A DNA stretch of 64,000 nucleotides from AP-15 sp963747735 (lineage in GTDB: Bacteria > Pseudomonadota > Alphaproteobacteria > ATCC43930 > CGMCC-115725): positions 248,001-312,000 of the forward strand of contig CAVVGE010000004.1 in assembly GCA_963747735.1 (NCBI GenBank). The letters are read 5' to 3'. Below, piece by piece: positions 14,276-22,671 of the stretch (positions are counted from its first letter, which is position 1; every line of letters starts with the position of its first letter). The notes beneath the pieces were generated by a model, which had not been told where the DNA came from, did not search any database, and worked only from the letters and a program-made list of their open reading frames with translations. A program made the translations under genes and the position numbers.

Positions 14276-17113
14276 TCAGCGGGCGCCGGCAAAGACTCCC
14301 GCGGCCAAATACGCCGGACCCTTGAGCGCGAAGCTGCCGCCCGTCTCGCTCGCCGGGAATCCTGGAATGTTGCCGAAGAACGTTCCGGCTGCCGCGCCGG
14401 TGAAGCCGGCGGGGCCGGTCAGCGATCCGGCATAGCCGGTGCCGGCGCCTTTGACGGTGCCGCTAAAGTTGCGGGTGTCAAAATTGTTGATCGCGAAGGC
14501 GCCGCTGCGCGTGCCGAAATTGTAGGTGTTGGTGAACGCCCCGGCAGCCAGATAGCTTTTGCCGCCGTTGACGACCGAGCCGAGCGCATTGCCGCTAAAG
14601 CTGCCGACCCCCGCCGCCGGCAAGGTGACGCTCGGGATTCCCGCGACCCAAGTGTTGATATGCGCAATGTCCAGGCGGCTGGCGCTCGGGGTATCGAGCG
14701 TTCCGGTCCAATAGCCCCATTGCAAAAATTGGCAGCGCGAGCAGAGACCGCCAGCCGGCAGCAGGGTGTTCACCGGCACCACACCCGAGCTGACCAGCGC
14801 AACCTGCGTGCCCTGGGTTGGGTTGCCGCTGAGCGCGGCGTTGACGCCGTTGACTTGCGACGGCGTCGATGGATTTTCGACCGCGGCGAAGCGCGTGTCG
14901 TCGACAAAGGTGCTGCTCGGCTGCGAGGTGCCGGCAAGGCCGCCGAATTGCACCGACAAGGTGGTGCTGCGAGGGTGGAACGCATCGGCCCCGGTGAACG
15001 TCGCGCCGACGCGGCTGCTCGTCGCATCGGTCTGGATCGAGGCGGTGCCGGCCGCGGCATAGGGCGAGCCCCGCTTGCCCGAAACGACCGGGTACATGAT
15101 CCCGCCAAACGAGCCGGTCAGCGTCTGCGTCGTCCGCGAGCCGAGCGCGGTGCTCGGGGTCAGCGTGGTCGCTGTTGCCGGCTGGTTGAAGGCATAGCTC
15201 GACGAGCTGCCTCCTACAGGTGTTTGTGTCGCGCTTTGGTTCGGCACAAAGCTCGCGCTGGCGTTGTATTGATTCTGGTCGAGGACAAAACCGCTGACCG
15301 GCTGCGCGCCGGTGCCGGTGCCGAAAATGTTGTTGCCGTTGCCGTCGGGGACGGTCGCGGCACCCGAGCCGATCTGCACCGGCGAACCGCCGTTGCCGAC
15401 AAACGAGCCGCGCATCACCCCGTTTCCGGCCACAGTGCCGGTATCGGACGAGGTGAAAAAGCTGCCGGTTTGCACGACGAGCGCCGAGCTCTGGTTGGCG
15501 CCGCTGCCATTGATCGCCAGGCTCGCCTGCAAGGTGCGGGTCGGGGTCGCGCCCGGATTGGTGTTGGGATTGAACGCGCCGAAGGCAGATTGCGCCGGCG
15601 CCACCACGTAAAGCGGTGAAACCGTCGGGTTGGGAATGTTGCCGCCGGTCGTTTGCGTGATAAAGGGGATCGGCGAGCGCAAAGCGGCATCCTGCTGGAG
15701 CGCGAAGGTGTAGAGCTGCGGTTGCGCGCTCGCGGGTGCGGTGGTCAGCAACGGCGAATTTGCCGGCACCGCCTGACCGCCGAAGATAAAGGCGCGCTCG
15801 TTTTGGAACGCGGGTGCGACCGGGGTCAAATTGGCATAGAAAAACGTCGAGTTGGGCGACATGTAGCTGGTCCCGGTAACCGGGCCGAAGCTGCTCGACG
15901 TCCCGACCGGCCCGAAATTGACAAAGCCGGACGCGAACGAGCCCGGCGCCAACGGAAACTCCACGGCTACGGGTCCGTCGACGGTGGCCAGTGTCGTCTT
16001 GAAAACACCGGCGGCAGGGTCGCCCACCGGATAGGTCAGCGTCCCGCCGGTATAGGGGATGCGGCCGAGCCCGGCAGTTTGGTTGATAAAGCCTTGGGTC
16101 GTTGCGTTGGCGCCGTTGCCGGCGGTGCTCTTGGCAAGCCCGGCATAGCTGATCACCACCGGCGTCGGTGGCGGTGGTGGTGGCGGCGGCGGCGGGGGAG
16201 GCGGCGGTGGCGGTGGCGCCGCTGCTGCCGGCAAGCCCTGGTTCGCGGTCAGCTGCAAATTCGCTTGAGCTTGCTGGACCGCGTTGGTCGCGTTGGGCGC
16301 CCGGCCCTGCAGCGGCTGGTTTTGGCTGGCGGACTGGACGGCGGCGGCAACATTGTTCGAATTGACATTGGCGATGCCGCTGTTCTCGACCGTCTTGTCG
16401 GTCGGGACCGTTTGGGCGCCGCCATTGCTGCCAGGCCGCCCGTCGAGCTGGCTCAGGATGGCGGTGGCCGCGCCCCGCGGCGCGGGCGCCGGCGGCGAAG
16501 GTGCGGCACCCGGCCCGGCGACGGTAACCTCGAAGCCGGGCCGGGTGAGCGTCTGCGAAATCCCGTTCACCCCGGTGACGGTGACCCCTTCGCCATAAGC
16601 AAAGATCACCTGAAGCTCGTTGCAGCCGGCGGTTTGCACGGCGCGGCAGGCCGGCTGCAGATTTACCAGCATGACACCGCCGCGGATGCCGATCGTGGCG
16701 GTCGGAGTGCGGATCGTGACTGCGTTGTCGTGCTTGCTCAGAGCGCCGCCGACAAAACGGAACACACCCTTTGTCAGGCTGGCCGCGAGCTTGCCGGTGC
16801 CGGAATTCGGATCGTAGACAAACTGGTCGATCACCATGTTCGAATTCGGCCCGACGGTCATCGTCGAGGCGTCGACAAACAGGATCTGGGTTTGCCCTTG
16901 CGCCTGGGTGGCGATCCGCTCGTTGTAGACGACGTCCTGGCCGATCACCAGGCGGCGCGGCGCGGCGCCTGGCGGGGCGCCGGTCGATTCCGGGTTGACC
17001 GCGCTGTTGACCCCGACCCGTTGCTGCGCGATCGCCGCCGGGCCAGCCCCGAGCGCGCCGAGAAGCACCGGAGCAAGGATGGCGGCGCGCCGCAGATGCC
17101 GAAAGCTTGCCAT
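14276..17113 (-). CDS. FecR-domain secreted protein with polyproline linker and TbpB-like C-terminal barrel
   Basis: 945 residues. Signal peptide ending PAAIAQ; no lipobox Cys, so a soluble secreted cargo is predicted. Residues ~45-190 form a FecR domain (RLVIGQDVVYNERIAT, TRPGFEVTVAG). A run of 17 prolines at about 300-316 separates it from a Gly/Ser/Thr/Asn-rich beta region. The last ~120 residues (NFDTRNFSGTVKGAG, AAGTFFGN, ASETGGSF) resemble the handle/barrel domain of transferrin-binding protein B. The gene upstream on the same strand, 13 bases away, is a Slam-like outer-membrane protein; TbpB-type barrels are the known recognition element of Slam, so this is its probable cargo. Confidence 0.78.
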   Translation of the reverse strand: MASFRHLRRAAILAPVLLGALGAGPAAIAQQRVGVNSAVNPESTGAPPGAAPRRLVIGQDVVYNERIATQAQGQTQILFVDASTMTVGPNSNMVIDQFVYDPNSGTGKLAASLTKGVFRFVGGALSKHDNAVTIRTPTATIGIRGGVMLVNLQPACRAVQTAGCNELQVIFAYGEGVTVTGVNGISQTLTRPGFEVTVAGPGAAPSPPAPAPRGAATAILSQLDGRPGSNGGAQTVPTDKTVENSGIANVNSNNVAAAVQSASQNQPLQGRAPNATNAVQQAQANLQLTANQGLPAAAAPPPPPPPPPPPPPPPPPTPVVISYAGLAKSTAGNGANATTQGFINQTAGLGRIPYTGGTLTYPVGDPAAGVFKTTLATVDGPVAVEFPLAPGSFASGFVNFGPVGTSSSFGPVTGTSYMSPNSTFFYANLTPVAPAFQNERAFIFGGQAVPANSPLLTTAPASAQPQLYTFALQQDAALRSPIPFITQTTGGNIPNPTVSPLYVVAPAQSAFGAFNPNTNPGATPTRTLQASLAINGSGANQSSALVVQTGSFFTSSDTGTVAGNGVMRGSFVGNGGSPVQIGSGAATVPDGNGNNIFGTGTGAQPVSGFVLDQNQYNASASFVPNQSATQTPVGGSSSSYAFNQPATATTLTPSTALGSRTTQTLTGSFGGIMYPVVSGKRGSPYAAAGTASIQTDATSSRVGATFTGADAFHPRSTTLSVQFGGLAGTSQPSSTFVDDTRFAAVENPSTPSQVNGVNAALSGNPTQGTQVALVSSGVVPVNTLLPAGGLCSRCQFLQWGYWTGTLDTPSASRLDIAHINTWVAGIPSVTLPAAGVGSFSGNALGSVVNGGKSYLAAGAFTNTYNFGTRSGAFAINNFDTRNFSGTVKGAGTGYAGSLTGPAGFTGAAAGTFFGNIPGFPASETGGSFALKGPAYLAAGVFAGAR

Positions 17114-17126
17114 CCTCGAATGCTCC

Positions 17127-18569
17127 CTAAAAGCGGATCTGCGGGCCGATCAGAACCGAGGTGTTGTTGTAAGCATAGAGCGGCAGGTTCGACGAGATGA
17201 TGTCGCGCTCAAGCTGCAGCACGATCGCCGCGTTCGCCGTCACCGGCCAAGTCTGAGTAATGCCAAATCGCCAACGCTGGGTCAATTGCGTGCTGAGCGA
17301 GGGCATCAGCGGGTTGCCGCTGGTGTTGCAGCACGGGTCCGGCGCGCCGTAAATGCTCCAGGCGCGGCCGACATAGAACGTGCTTTCCCAAGGGCCTGGG
17401 GTGTGGCCGGTTGGGTCGGCGTAGTGAATATCGTAGGCGCCCGACACGATGTACGTATCGTTTGCATAAAAGGCGAGCTGGGTCGATTGGTTGAGGTAAT
17501 CGAATTCGAGGTTGAGCGAGGAGTTCGCGGTGACCGGCTTGATCAAAGCCAGGGTGAACAGCTTGTCGCTGCCGTTGAGACCGGTCGATAGCGGGCGCGT
17601 CGGGGCGTTGGCATAGGTTTTTTGCCGAAACTCGAAGGTCGATTTCAGCGCTATGTCGTGCCAGACGAACTGGTCGTATTCGAGCCCGCCGCCATAGCCG
17701 GCGAAATATTGGTCCCAGCCCAAGCCGACCTCGTCAAAAATCGCGTATGGCTTGAACGACGCCGGTTTGCCGGGGGTGAAGGACCCGTTTGGAAAATTGA
17801 ACCGCGGCCCGCCGGTGACTTCGAGCAGGGCGAGATCGAGCCGGTTTACCGCAGAGTTGAAATAGTGGCTCAGATAGCCGACGCCGGTGACGTCGATCGT
17901 ATCATGGCTCTGTGTCTCCAGATCGTAGCTGTAGAGCGCGGAGCCGCTGGCGAACAGGCTGCCCGAGGACTGCTTGGTAAACTGGCTGTTGAGCAGCACC
18001 GGAAACGGAAAGACCGGGGTCAGGATCGCCGACGCGCCGGCGACGTTGGCGTTCGACTGATACTGGCCGCCGGAAAAGAAATAGCCGGTGAAGTGGCTGC
18101 GCGATTGGGCCTTGTCGATCAGCGCCAGGTATTCGGCGACCTTGTCGCGGACCGCGGCCGGTGGATGGGCGGCGAGCGCCTTGGCAAAATAATCGCGGGC
18201 GAGCTCGAACGACCCCATGCGGAAATAGAGCACGCCGAGCTCGAGCTGGACCCGCGGCAGATTGGGGTTGAACAGCAGCATCCGCTCGAGGGTAGATACC
18301 GCCGCCTCGTAGTCTCCGAGCTGCGTCGCGACGTCGGCATAGGAAAAGGCGATGTCGAGGTTCGCCGGATTGTTCAGCATCTGCTGGAAGAGCGCGCTTT
18401 TCTGCGCCTCGAGCCGGTGCTTGTCGGCGGTCGGGAGCGACTGGGCCGAGGCCATCAACGGCGCCACGAACGGCGCCAGCAGCGCCAGGAGCACGATCAC
18501 GTCTCGGATGAAACGTAAAAATCCAAATTTCCGTCGTGCCGCCTCGCGGCGTTGTTCCTGTGCGTGCAC
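17127..18569 (-). CDS. Slam-like outer-membrane protein (TPR + DUF560 barrel)
   Basis: 480 residues from GTG 18569, chosen because GGAGAG stands just upstream. A signal peptide (VIVLLALLAPFVAPLMASA) is followed by TPR-like helices at ~45-140 (ARDYFAKALAAHPPAAVRDK). From ~160 a beta-barrel begins with GYFFSGGQYQSNANVAG and ends in aromatic GPQIRF. This is the architecture of surface lipoprotein assembly modulators (Slam, type XI secretion), which move TbpB-barrel proteins across the outer membrane. Its downstream partner carries such a barrel. Assignment rests on architecture and the partner; PF04575 membership should be confirmed. Confidence 0.72.
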   Translation of the reverse strand: MHAQEQRREAARRKFGFLRFIRDVIVLLALLAPFVAPLMASAQSLPTADKHRLEAQKSALFQQMLNNPANLDIAFSYADVATQLGDYEAAVSTLERMLLFNPNLPRVQLELGVLYFRMGSFELARDYFAKALAAHPPAAVRDKVAEYLALIDKAQSRSHFTGYFFSGGQYQSNANVAGASAILTPVFPFPVLLNSQFTKQSSGSLFASGSALYSYDLETQSHDTIDVTGVGYLSHYFNSAVNRLDLALLEVTGGPRFNFPNGSFTPGKPASFKPYAIFDEVGLGWDQYFAGYGGGLEYDQFVWHDIALKSTFEFRQKTYANAPTRPLSTGLNGSDKLFTLALIKPVTANSSLNLEFDYLNQSTQLAFYANDTYIVSGAYDIHYADPTGHTPGPWESTFYVGRAWSIYGAPDPCCNTSGNPLMPSLSTQLTQRWRFGITQTWPVTANAAIVLQLERDIISSNLPLYAYNNTSVLIGPQIRF

Positions 18570-18797
18570 CGCTCGCTCTCCGGTTGCGCCAACACCGCGC
18601 CTCGCGGTCTCGCCAAATATGCAGGGTATCCGAGGGACTGACAAAACTGCAAGTCTGGGGCCGCCGGGTCTGGGGCCGCCGGATACGGGTCTGTCGGGCG
18701 CGGTCTGTCGGGCGCGGTCCAATCGGCGCGGCCCGCGCTTGCCCGGGAATGCCGTCCGAGAGCACATTGGGCGCCGGCCGGCAAAGGAGGCTTCCGG

Positions 18798-20048
18798 GTG
18801 AACAGCCGATATTTCGATTCACTCGAGATCCGCGACCCGGCGGCGCGTGAGGCGGCGCTCCTCGCCGCGCTGCCCTCGGTCGTCGCGGCGGCAAAGGCGG
18901 CCAGCCCGGCCTATCGCGAGCTGTTCGCCGAGATTCGCCCCGAAAGGGTGACGAGCCGCCAAGCCCTGGCCGAATTGCCGTTGACCCGCAAATCCGCGCT
19001 GATCGAATTGCAGCGCCGCGCTCCGCCGTTTGGCGGTTTCGCCGCGGTGCCGGTCTCGGCCTTGCGCCGGGTCTTTGCTTCACCCGGCCCGATCTACGAG
19101 CCCGAGGCGCGGCGCCCCGATTATTGGCGCTTTGCCCGCGCCCTTTATGCCGCCGGGTTCCGTTCGGGCGATTTGATCCATAACGCCTTTTCCTATCACC
19201 TGACCCCGGCCGGCGCGATGGTCGAGAGCGCCGCCGAGATCCTCGGCTGTCCGGTGATCCCGGCCGGCACCGCGCCGACCGACCAGCAATTGCGCGCGCT
19301 CGCCGATTTGCGGCCGGCCGGCTATGTCGGCACGCCGTCTTTTCTGAAGGTGCTGCTCGACCGAGCCGCCGCCGAGAAGATCGACGCGTCGTCGCTGAAA
19401 AAGGCGCTGGTCGGGGCCGAAGCGCTGCCGGGGTCGTTGCGCGCCGAGCTGCGCCAACGCGGGGTCGAGGTGCTGCAATGCTACGGCACCGCCGAGCTCG
19501 GCGTCATCGCCTATGAGAGCACGGGTGCGGACGGCGCTCTCGGCGAGGGGATGGTGCTCGACGAGGGTGTCCTCGTCGAGCTGGTCCGCCCCGGCACCGG
19601 CGAGCCGGTCGCGGCGGGCGATGCCGGCGAGGTCGTGGTCACGACGCTGACCCCCGAATACCCGCTCGTCCGCTTTGCCATCGGCGACCTGTCGGCGGTC
19701 CTGCCGGGGCTGAGCCGCTGCGGCCGGACCAACCAGCGGATCAAGGGATGGCTCGGCCGCGTCGATCAGGCGACCAAGGTGCGCGGGCTGTTTGTCCACC
19801 CGCAGCAGATCACCGATGTGTTGCGCCGGCACCCGTCGGTCCGCGCGGCCCGGCTCGTCGTCGAGCGGCCGGGTGTCACCGACGCGATGACCCTCTTCGT
19901 CGAGATCGGCGATGGCGCAGCAGACCCGGCGCAAATTGCCGCGAGCGTGCAGGCGCTGACCAAATTGCGCGCGACGGTCACGGCGGTGGCGCCGGGCAGC
20001 CTGCCGGCCGACGGCAAGCTGATCGAGGACCGCCGGGCGCTCGATTGA
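18798..20048 (+). CDS. Phenylacetate-CoA ligase-like AMP-forming enzyme
   Basis: 416 residues. GTG start with AAGGAGG at 18784-18790. The fold of PaaK-type adenylate-forming ligases is visible: GDLIHNAFSYHLTPAG, the acyl-adenylate segment ECYGTAELG-like LQCYGTAELGVIAYE (near residue 230), the GEVVVTTLTPEYPLVRFAIGD hinge, and a C-terminal lid domain KVRGLFVHPQQITDVL. Such enzymes activate aromatic or other carboxylates as CoA thioesters with ATP. No phenylacetate pathway genes are nearby, so substrate is open. It is slightly shorter than PaaK itself (~430-440). Confidence 0.88.
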   Translation: MNSRYFDSLEIRDPAAREAALLAALPSVVAAAKAASPAYRELFAEIRPERVTSRQALAELPLTRKSALIELQRRAPPFGGFAAVPVSALRRVFASPGPIYEPEARRPDYWRFARALYAAGFRSGDLIHNAFSYHLTPAGAMVESAAEILGCPVIPAGTAPTDQQLRALADLRPAGYVGTPSFLKVLLDRAAAEKIDASSLKKALVGAEALPGSLRAELRQRGVEVLQCYGTAELGVIAYESTGADGALGEGMVLDEGVLVELVRPGTGEPVAAGDAGEVVVTTLTPEYPLVRFAIGDLSAVLPGLSRCGRTNQRIKGWLGRVDQATKVRGLFVHPQQITDVLRRHPSVRAARLVVERPGVTDAMTLFVEIGDGAADPAQIAASVQALTKLRATVTAVAPGSLPADGKLIEDRRALD

Positions 20049-20049
20049 A

Positions 20050-20151
20050 ATTCATCGACCCGAGTGAATTCATCGACCCGAGCGATTTCATCGACCCGAG
20101 CGATTTCATCGACCCGAGCGAATTCATCGACCCGAGCGAATTCATCGAATT
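20050..20151. repeat. 18-bp tandem minisatellite, about 5.5 units
   Basis: Unit ATTCATCGACCCGAGCGA repeats at 20050, 20068, 20086, 20104 and 20122 with a partial sixth unit from 20140. The only differences are A/T at the first base and T/C near the end. It begins directly after the stop of the PaaK-like gene. Because the unit is a multiple of three, every frame stays open through it; one + frame reads FIDPSE/FIDPSD repeats. Copy number is likely to vary between strains. Confidence 0.95.
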
Positions 20152-20199
20152 GTCAAACTTCCTTCAAACGGAAGACCCAATCGGACCCCCATATAGAAT

Positions 20200-20306
20200 G
20201 CGTAAGGCTCATCCTTACAGGTTTGTCCCCCAAACCTCGTGCTCGGCCGAGGGTTTCGGCCGAGACCTGCGCGGCTCCGGATTTCCCCCTCCGGGGCCGC
20301 TTTTTT
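20200..20306 (+). ncRNA. Putative structured RNA of four consecutive hairpins ending in a terminator
   Basis: Four hairpins follow each other: GTAAGG/CCTTAC (20202-20218), AGGTTTG/CAAACCT (20219-20237), CTCGGCCGA/TCGGCCGAG (about 20242-20264), and GCGGCTCCGGA/TCCGGGGCCGC (20271-20300) followed by TTTTTT. Such density of perfect short stems is unlikely by chance in non-coding DNA. It could be a small RNA with its own promoter near the AT-rich ATATAGAAT (20191-20199), or a leader/attenuator of ccmA, whose GTG start is only eight bases after the T-run. I do not recognise the family. Confidence 0.5.
20271..20306 (+). terminator. Rho-independent terminator before ccmA
   Basis: GCGGCTCCGGA pairs with TCCGGGGCCGC (one G-U) around a short C-rich loop, followed by six T. 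It may end the putative RNA or attenuate read-through into ccmA. Confidence 0.8.
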
Positions 20307-20313
20307 GCGCGCC

Positions 20314-20982
20314 GTGACCAAGGTGCTCCCCGAGCTCGTTGCCGAGGGCCTGGCCTGCCGGCGCGGGGCGCGGCTCGTCTTTGCCGGGCTGTCGTTCCGG
20401 CTCCAAGCCGGCGCGGCGCTGGTGTTGACCGGGGCCAACGGCAGCGGCAAGACAAGCTTGCTGCGGCTCGCCGCGACCCTGATAGCACCGGCCGCCGGGC
20501 GGCTCGCCTGGGGCGCTGCGCCGGTCGCCGACGATCTCGCCGGCCATCGCGCCCTTCTCCACTATATCGGTCATCAGGACGGGCTCAAGCCGGCCCTGAC
20601 GCCACGCGAGACACTCGGCTTTTGGGCGGCGCTGCGCGGCCTTCCGCCGCGGCATTCGGCGGCGGCGGTCGAGACGGCGCTCGGCGCGTTTGGGCTCGAA
20701 GCGGTCGCCGATTGGCCGTGCCGCTGGCTCTCTGCCGGGCAGCGGCGGCGGCTGGCGCTGTCTCGGCTGGTGCTGGCTCCGGCCCCGCTGTGGCTGCTCG
20801 ACGAGCCGTCCCTGGCGCTCGACGACGACAACAGGGTGCGGCTCGAGGACGCGCTCGCGACGCATCGGGCGGCGGGCGGGCGGGTGCTGCTCGCGACCCA
20901 TACGCCGCTCGCGCTCGACCGCCCCGAGCATCTGGCCCTCGACGCGTTTGCGCCGGGCGCCGCCGCCGCCGATTTCTGCTGA
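20314..20982 (+). CDS. ccmA: Heme exporter ATP-binding protein CcmA
   Basis: 222 residues from GTG 20314 (GTG 20323 is the alternative). Walker A TGANGSGKTSLLRL, signature LSAGQRRRLALSRL and Walker B LWLLDEPSLALD are present, and the short length is typical of CcmA. With CcmB, CcmC and CcmD it forms the ABC complex that releases holo-CcmE for System I cytochrome c maturation at the inner membrane. The N-terminal extension in frame upstream overlaps a terminator and is unlikely to be translated. First gene of ccmABCDE. Confidence 0.93.
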   Translation: MTKVLPELVAEGLACRRGARLVFAGLSFRLQAGAALVLTGANGSGKTSLLRLAATLIAPAAGRLAWGAAPVADDLAGHRALLHYIGHQDGLKPALTPRETLGFWAALRGLPPRHSAAAVETALGAFGLEAVADWPCRWLSAGQRRRLALSRLVLAPAPLWLLDEPSLALDDDNRVRLEDALATHRAAGGRVLLATHTPLALDRPEHLALDAFAPGAAAADFC

Positions 20983-20988
20983 CCCGGC

Positions 20989-21654
20989 ATGACGGGGTTT
21001 GGCGGGCTGTTGCGGCGCGACCTGCGCCTCGCGCTGCGTCAGGCCGGCGACACCGGTCTCGTCCTCGGCTTTTTTGTCCTCGCGGTGGTGCTGTTTCCGC
21101 TCGGCGTCGGCCCCGAGCCGGAAATCCTCGGGCGCATTGCCGGCGGCATTATCTGGGTCGCGGCGCTGCTGGCGGCGCTCCTGTCGCTCGACCGGCTGTT
21201 CCAGACCGATTACGAGGATGGCGAGCTCGACCTGATCGTGCTGTCGCCGCTCCCGCTCGAATTGGCGGTGCTGGCGAAATGCGCCGCTCATTGGCTCGCG
21301 ACCGGGCTGCCCTTGACCCTGGCGAGCCCGGCCCTCGCGCTGATCGTCGATCTCGATCCGCGCGCGATCGGGACGCTGATGCTGGGCCTCTTTCTCGGCA
21401 CGCCGGCGCTGAGCCTGATCGGCAGCGTCGCCGCCGCCTTGGCGCTCGGCGCCCGCCGCCAGGGCGCGCTGCTGGCGCTCTTGGTCCTGCCGCTTTATGT
21501 GCCGCCCTTGATCTTTGGCGCCGCCGCGGTCGAGGCGAGCGCCACCGGCGGCCTCGCGCGCCCGCATCTCTTGCTGCTGGCGGCGTTGAGCCTCGCCGCC
21601 CTGCCGCTCTGCCCATGGGCGAGTGCGGCCGCGTTGCGTCAGGCGCTCGAATGA
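20989..21654 (+). CDS. ccmB: Heme exporter permease CcmB
   Basis: 221 residues with about six hydrophobic segments. The family-typical N-terminus (LLRRDLRLALRQAGDTGLVLGFF) and the segment LDRLFQTDYEDGELDLIVLSPLPLE identify CcmB, the membrane partner of CcmA. It starts six bases after the ccmA stop. Confidence 0.95.
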   Translation: MTGFGGLLRRDLRLALRQAGDTGLVLGFFVLAVVLFPLGVGPEPEILGRIAGGIIWVAALLAALLSLDRLFQTDYEDGELDLIVLSPLPLELAVLAKCAAHWLATGLPLTLASPALALIVDLDPRAIGTLMLGLFLGTPALSLIGSVAAALALGARRQGALLALLVLPLYVPPLIFGAAAVEASATGGLARPHLLLLAALSLAALPLCPWASAAALRQALE

Positions 21655-21739
21655 GCCGTCCGGCTGCGACCGCTTCGACCGCTGACGCGGCACCCGGTTT
21701 ACGCTACAACGCGTTCGGTCGCGAGCGAGGTTGCAGACG

Positions 21740-22495
21740 ATGATCAGCCGGTTGGCGAGCCCAGCGCGGTTTTCGCGGATGAGCGCCACGGTGCTGCCGT
21801 GGTGCGGCTGGGCGAGCCTCGCCGTGCTCGCCCCGGGGCTCTATTTGGCGCTCGTCGCGGCACCGCCCGATTACCAGCAGGGCGAGGCCGTGCGCATCAT
21901 GTATATCCATGTGCCGGCGGCATGGATGGCGCTGTCGGCTTATCTTTTCATCGCCGTCGCCAGCGGTGTGGCGCTGGTTGCGCGCCACCCGCTCGCCGAG
22001 ATTGCCGCCCGCGCCGGGGCTCCGATCGGGGCGGCTTTCACCCTTGTCTGTCTTGCTACCGGCTCCTTGTGGGGCCGGCCGATGTGGGGGACATGGTGGG
22101 TATGGGACGCGCGGCTGACCTCGGTCCTGGTGCTGTTTTTTCTCTATCTCGGCTATATCGCGCTGGTGAACGCGTTCGACGACCCGACCCGCGGCGCGCG
22201 CGCCGGCTCGGTTTTGGCGCTCGTCGGTGTCGTCAACCTGCCGATCATCAAGTTTTCGGTCGATTGGTGGAACACCTTGCATCAGCCGGCGAGCGTGCTG
22301 CGTTTCGGCGGGCCGAGCATCGCGCTGTCGATGCTGGTTCCGCTCCTCGTCATGGCGCTCGGCTTTGCGCTGCTGTTTGCCGCGCTGCTGCTGGTGCGCA
22401 TGCGCACCTTGTTGAACGAGCGCCGGGTGCTGGCGTTGCGCCTCAATCGTGTGCCAGCGCGCGCCGGCGCCCCACACGCCGCCGCGGCGCGATGA
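21740..22495 (+). CDS. ccmC: Heme-handling protein CcmC
   Basis: 251 residues from ATG 21740 (TTG 21731 also in frame). Six membrane segments; the diagnostic tryptophan-rich periplasmic motif WGTWWVWDARLTS is intact, as are the conserved His residues in MYIHVPAAW and WWNTLHQPAS that axially hold heme. CcmC presents heme to CcmE. Its TGA overlaps the ccmD ATG. Confidence 0.95.
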   Translation: MISRLASPARFSRMSATVLPWCGWASLAVLAPGLYLALVAAPPDYQQGEAVRIMYIHVPAAWMALSAYLFIAVASGVALVARHPLAEIAARAGAPIGAAFTLVCLATGSLWGRPMWGTWWVWDARLTSVLVLFFLYLGYIALVNAFDDPTRGARAGSVLALVGVVNLPIIKFSVDWWNTLHQPASVLRFGGPSIALSMLVPLLVMALGFALLFAALLLVRMRTLLNERRVLALRLNRVPARAGAPHAAAAR

Positions 22496-22671
22496 GCCGG
22501 CTCGGCGCTTATCTCGCGATGGGCGGCTATGCCACGTTTGTCTGGCCGGCCTACGGCTTGACTGTCGCCGTCCTCGGCGGCTTCGCGGGCTGGTCGTGGC
22601 GGCGCTATCGGCAGAGCCTTGCCGCGCTCTCCGGGCTGCAGCAGGGGTCGGGTCGGCGGCATGACCCGTAA
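22492..22671 (+). CDS. ccmD: Heme exporter protein CcmD
   Basis: 59 residues. A single transmembrane helix (FVWPAYGLTVAVLGGFAGW) followed by a basic cytoplasmic stretch (WRRYRQSL), the standard CcmD layout. It overlaps ccmC at its start (ATGA) and ccmE by 11 bases at its end. CcmD helps release holo-CcmE from CcmABC. Confidence 0.88.
   Translation: MSRLGAYLAMGGYATFVWPAYGLTVAVLGGFAGWSWRRYRQSLAALSGLQQGSGRRHDP

Noticed and set aside
20050..20317. FIDPSE-repeat protein encoded by the minisatellite
   Set aside because: All frames are open through an 18-bp repeat; no start codon with a ribosome site, and the frame runs through the terminator hairpins.
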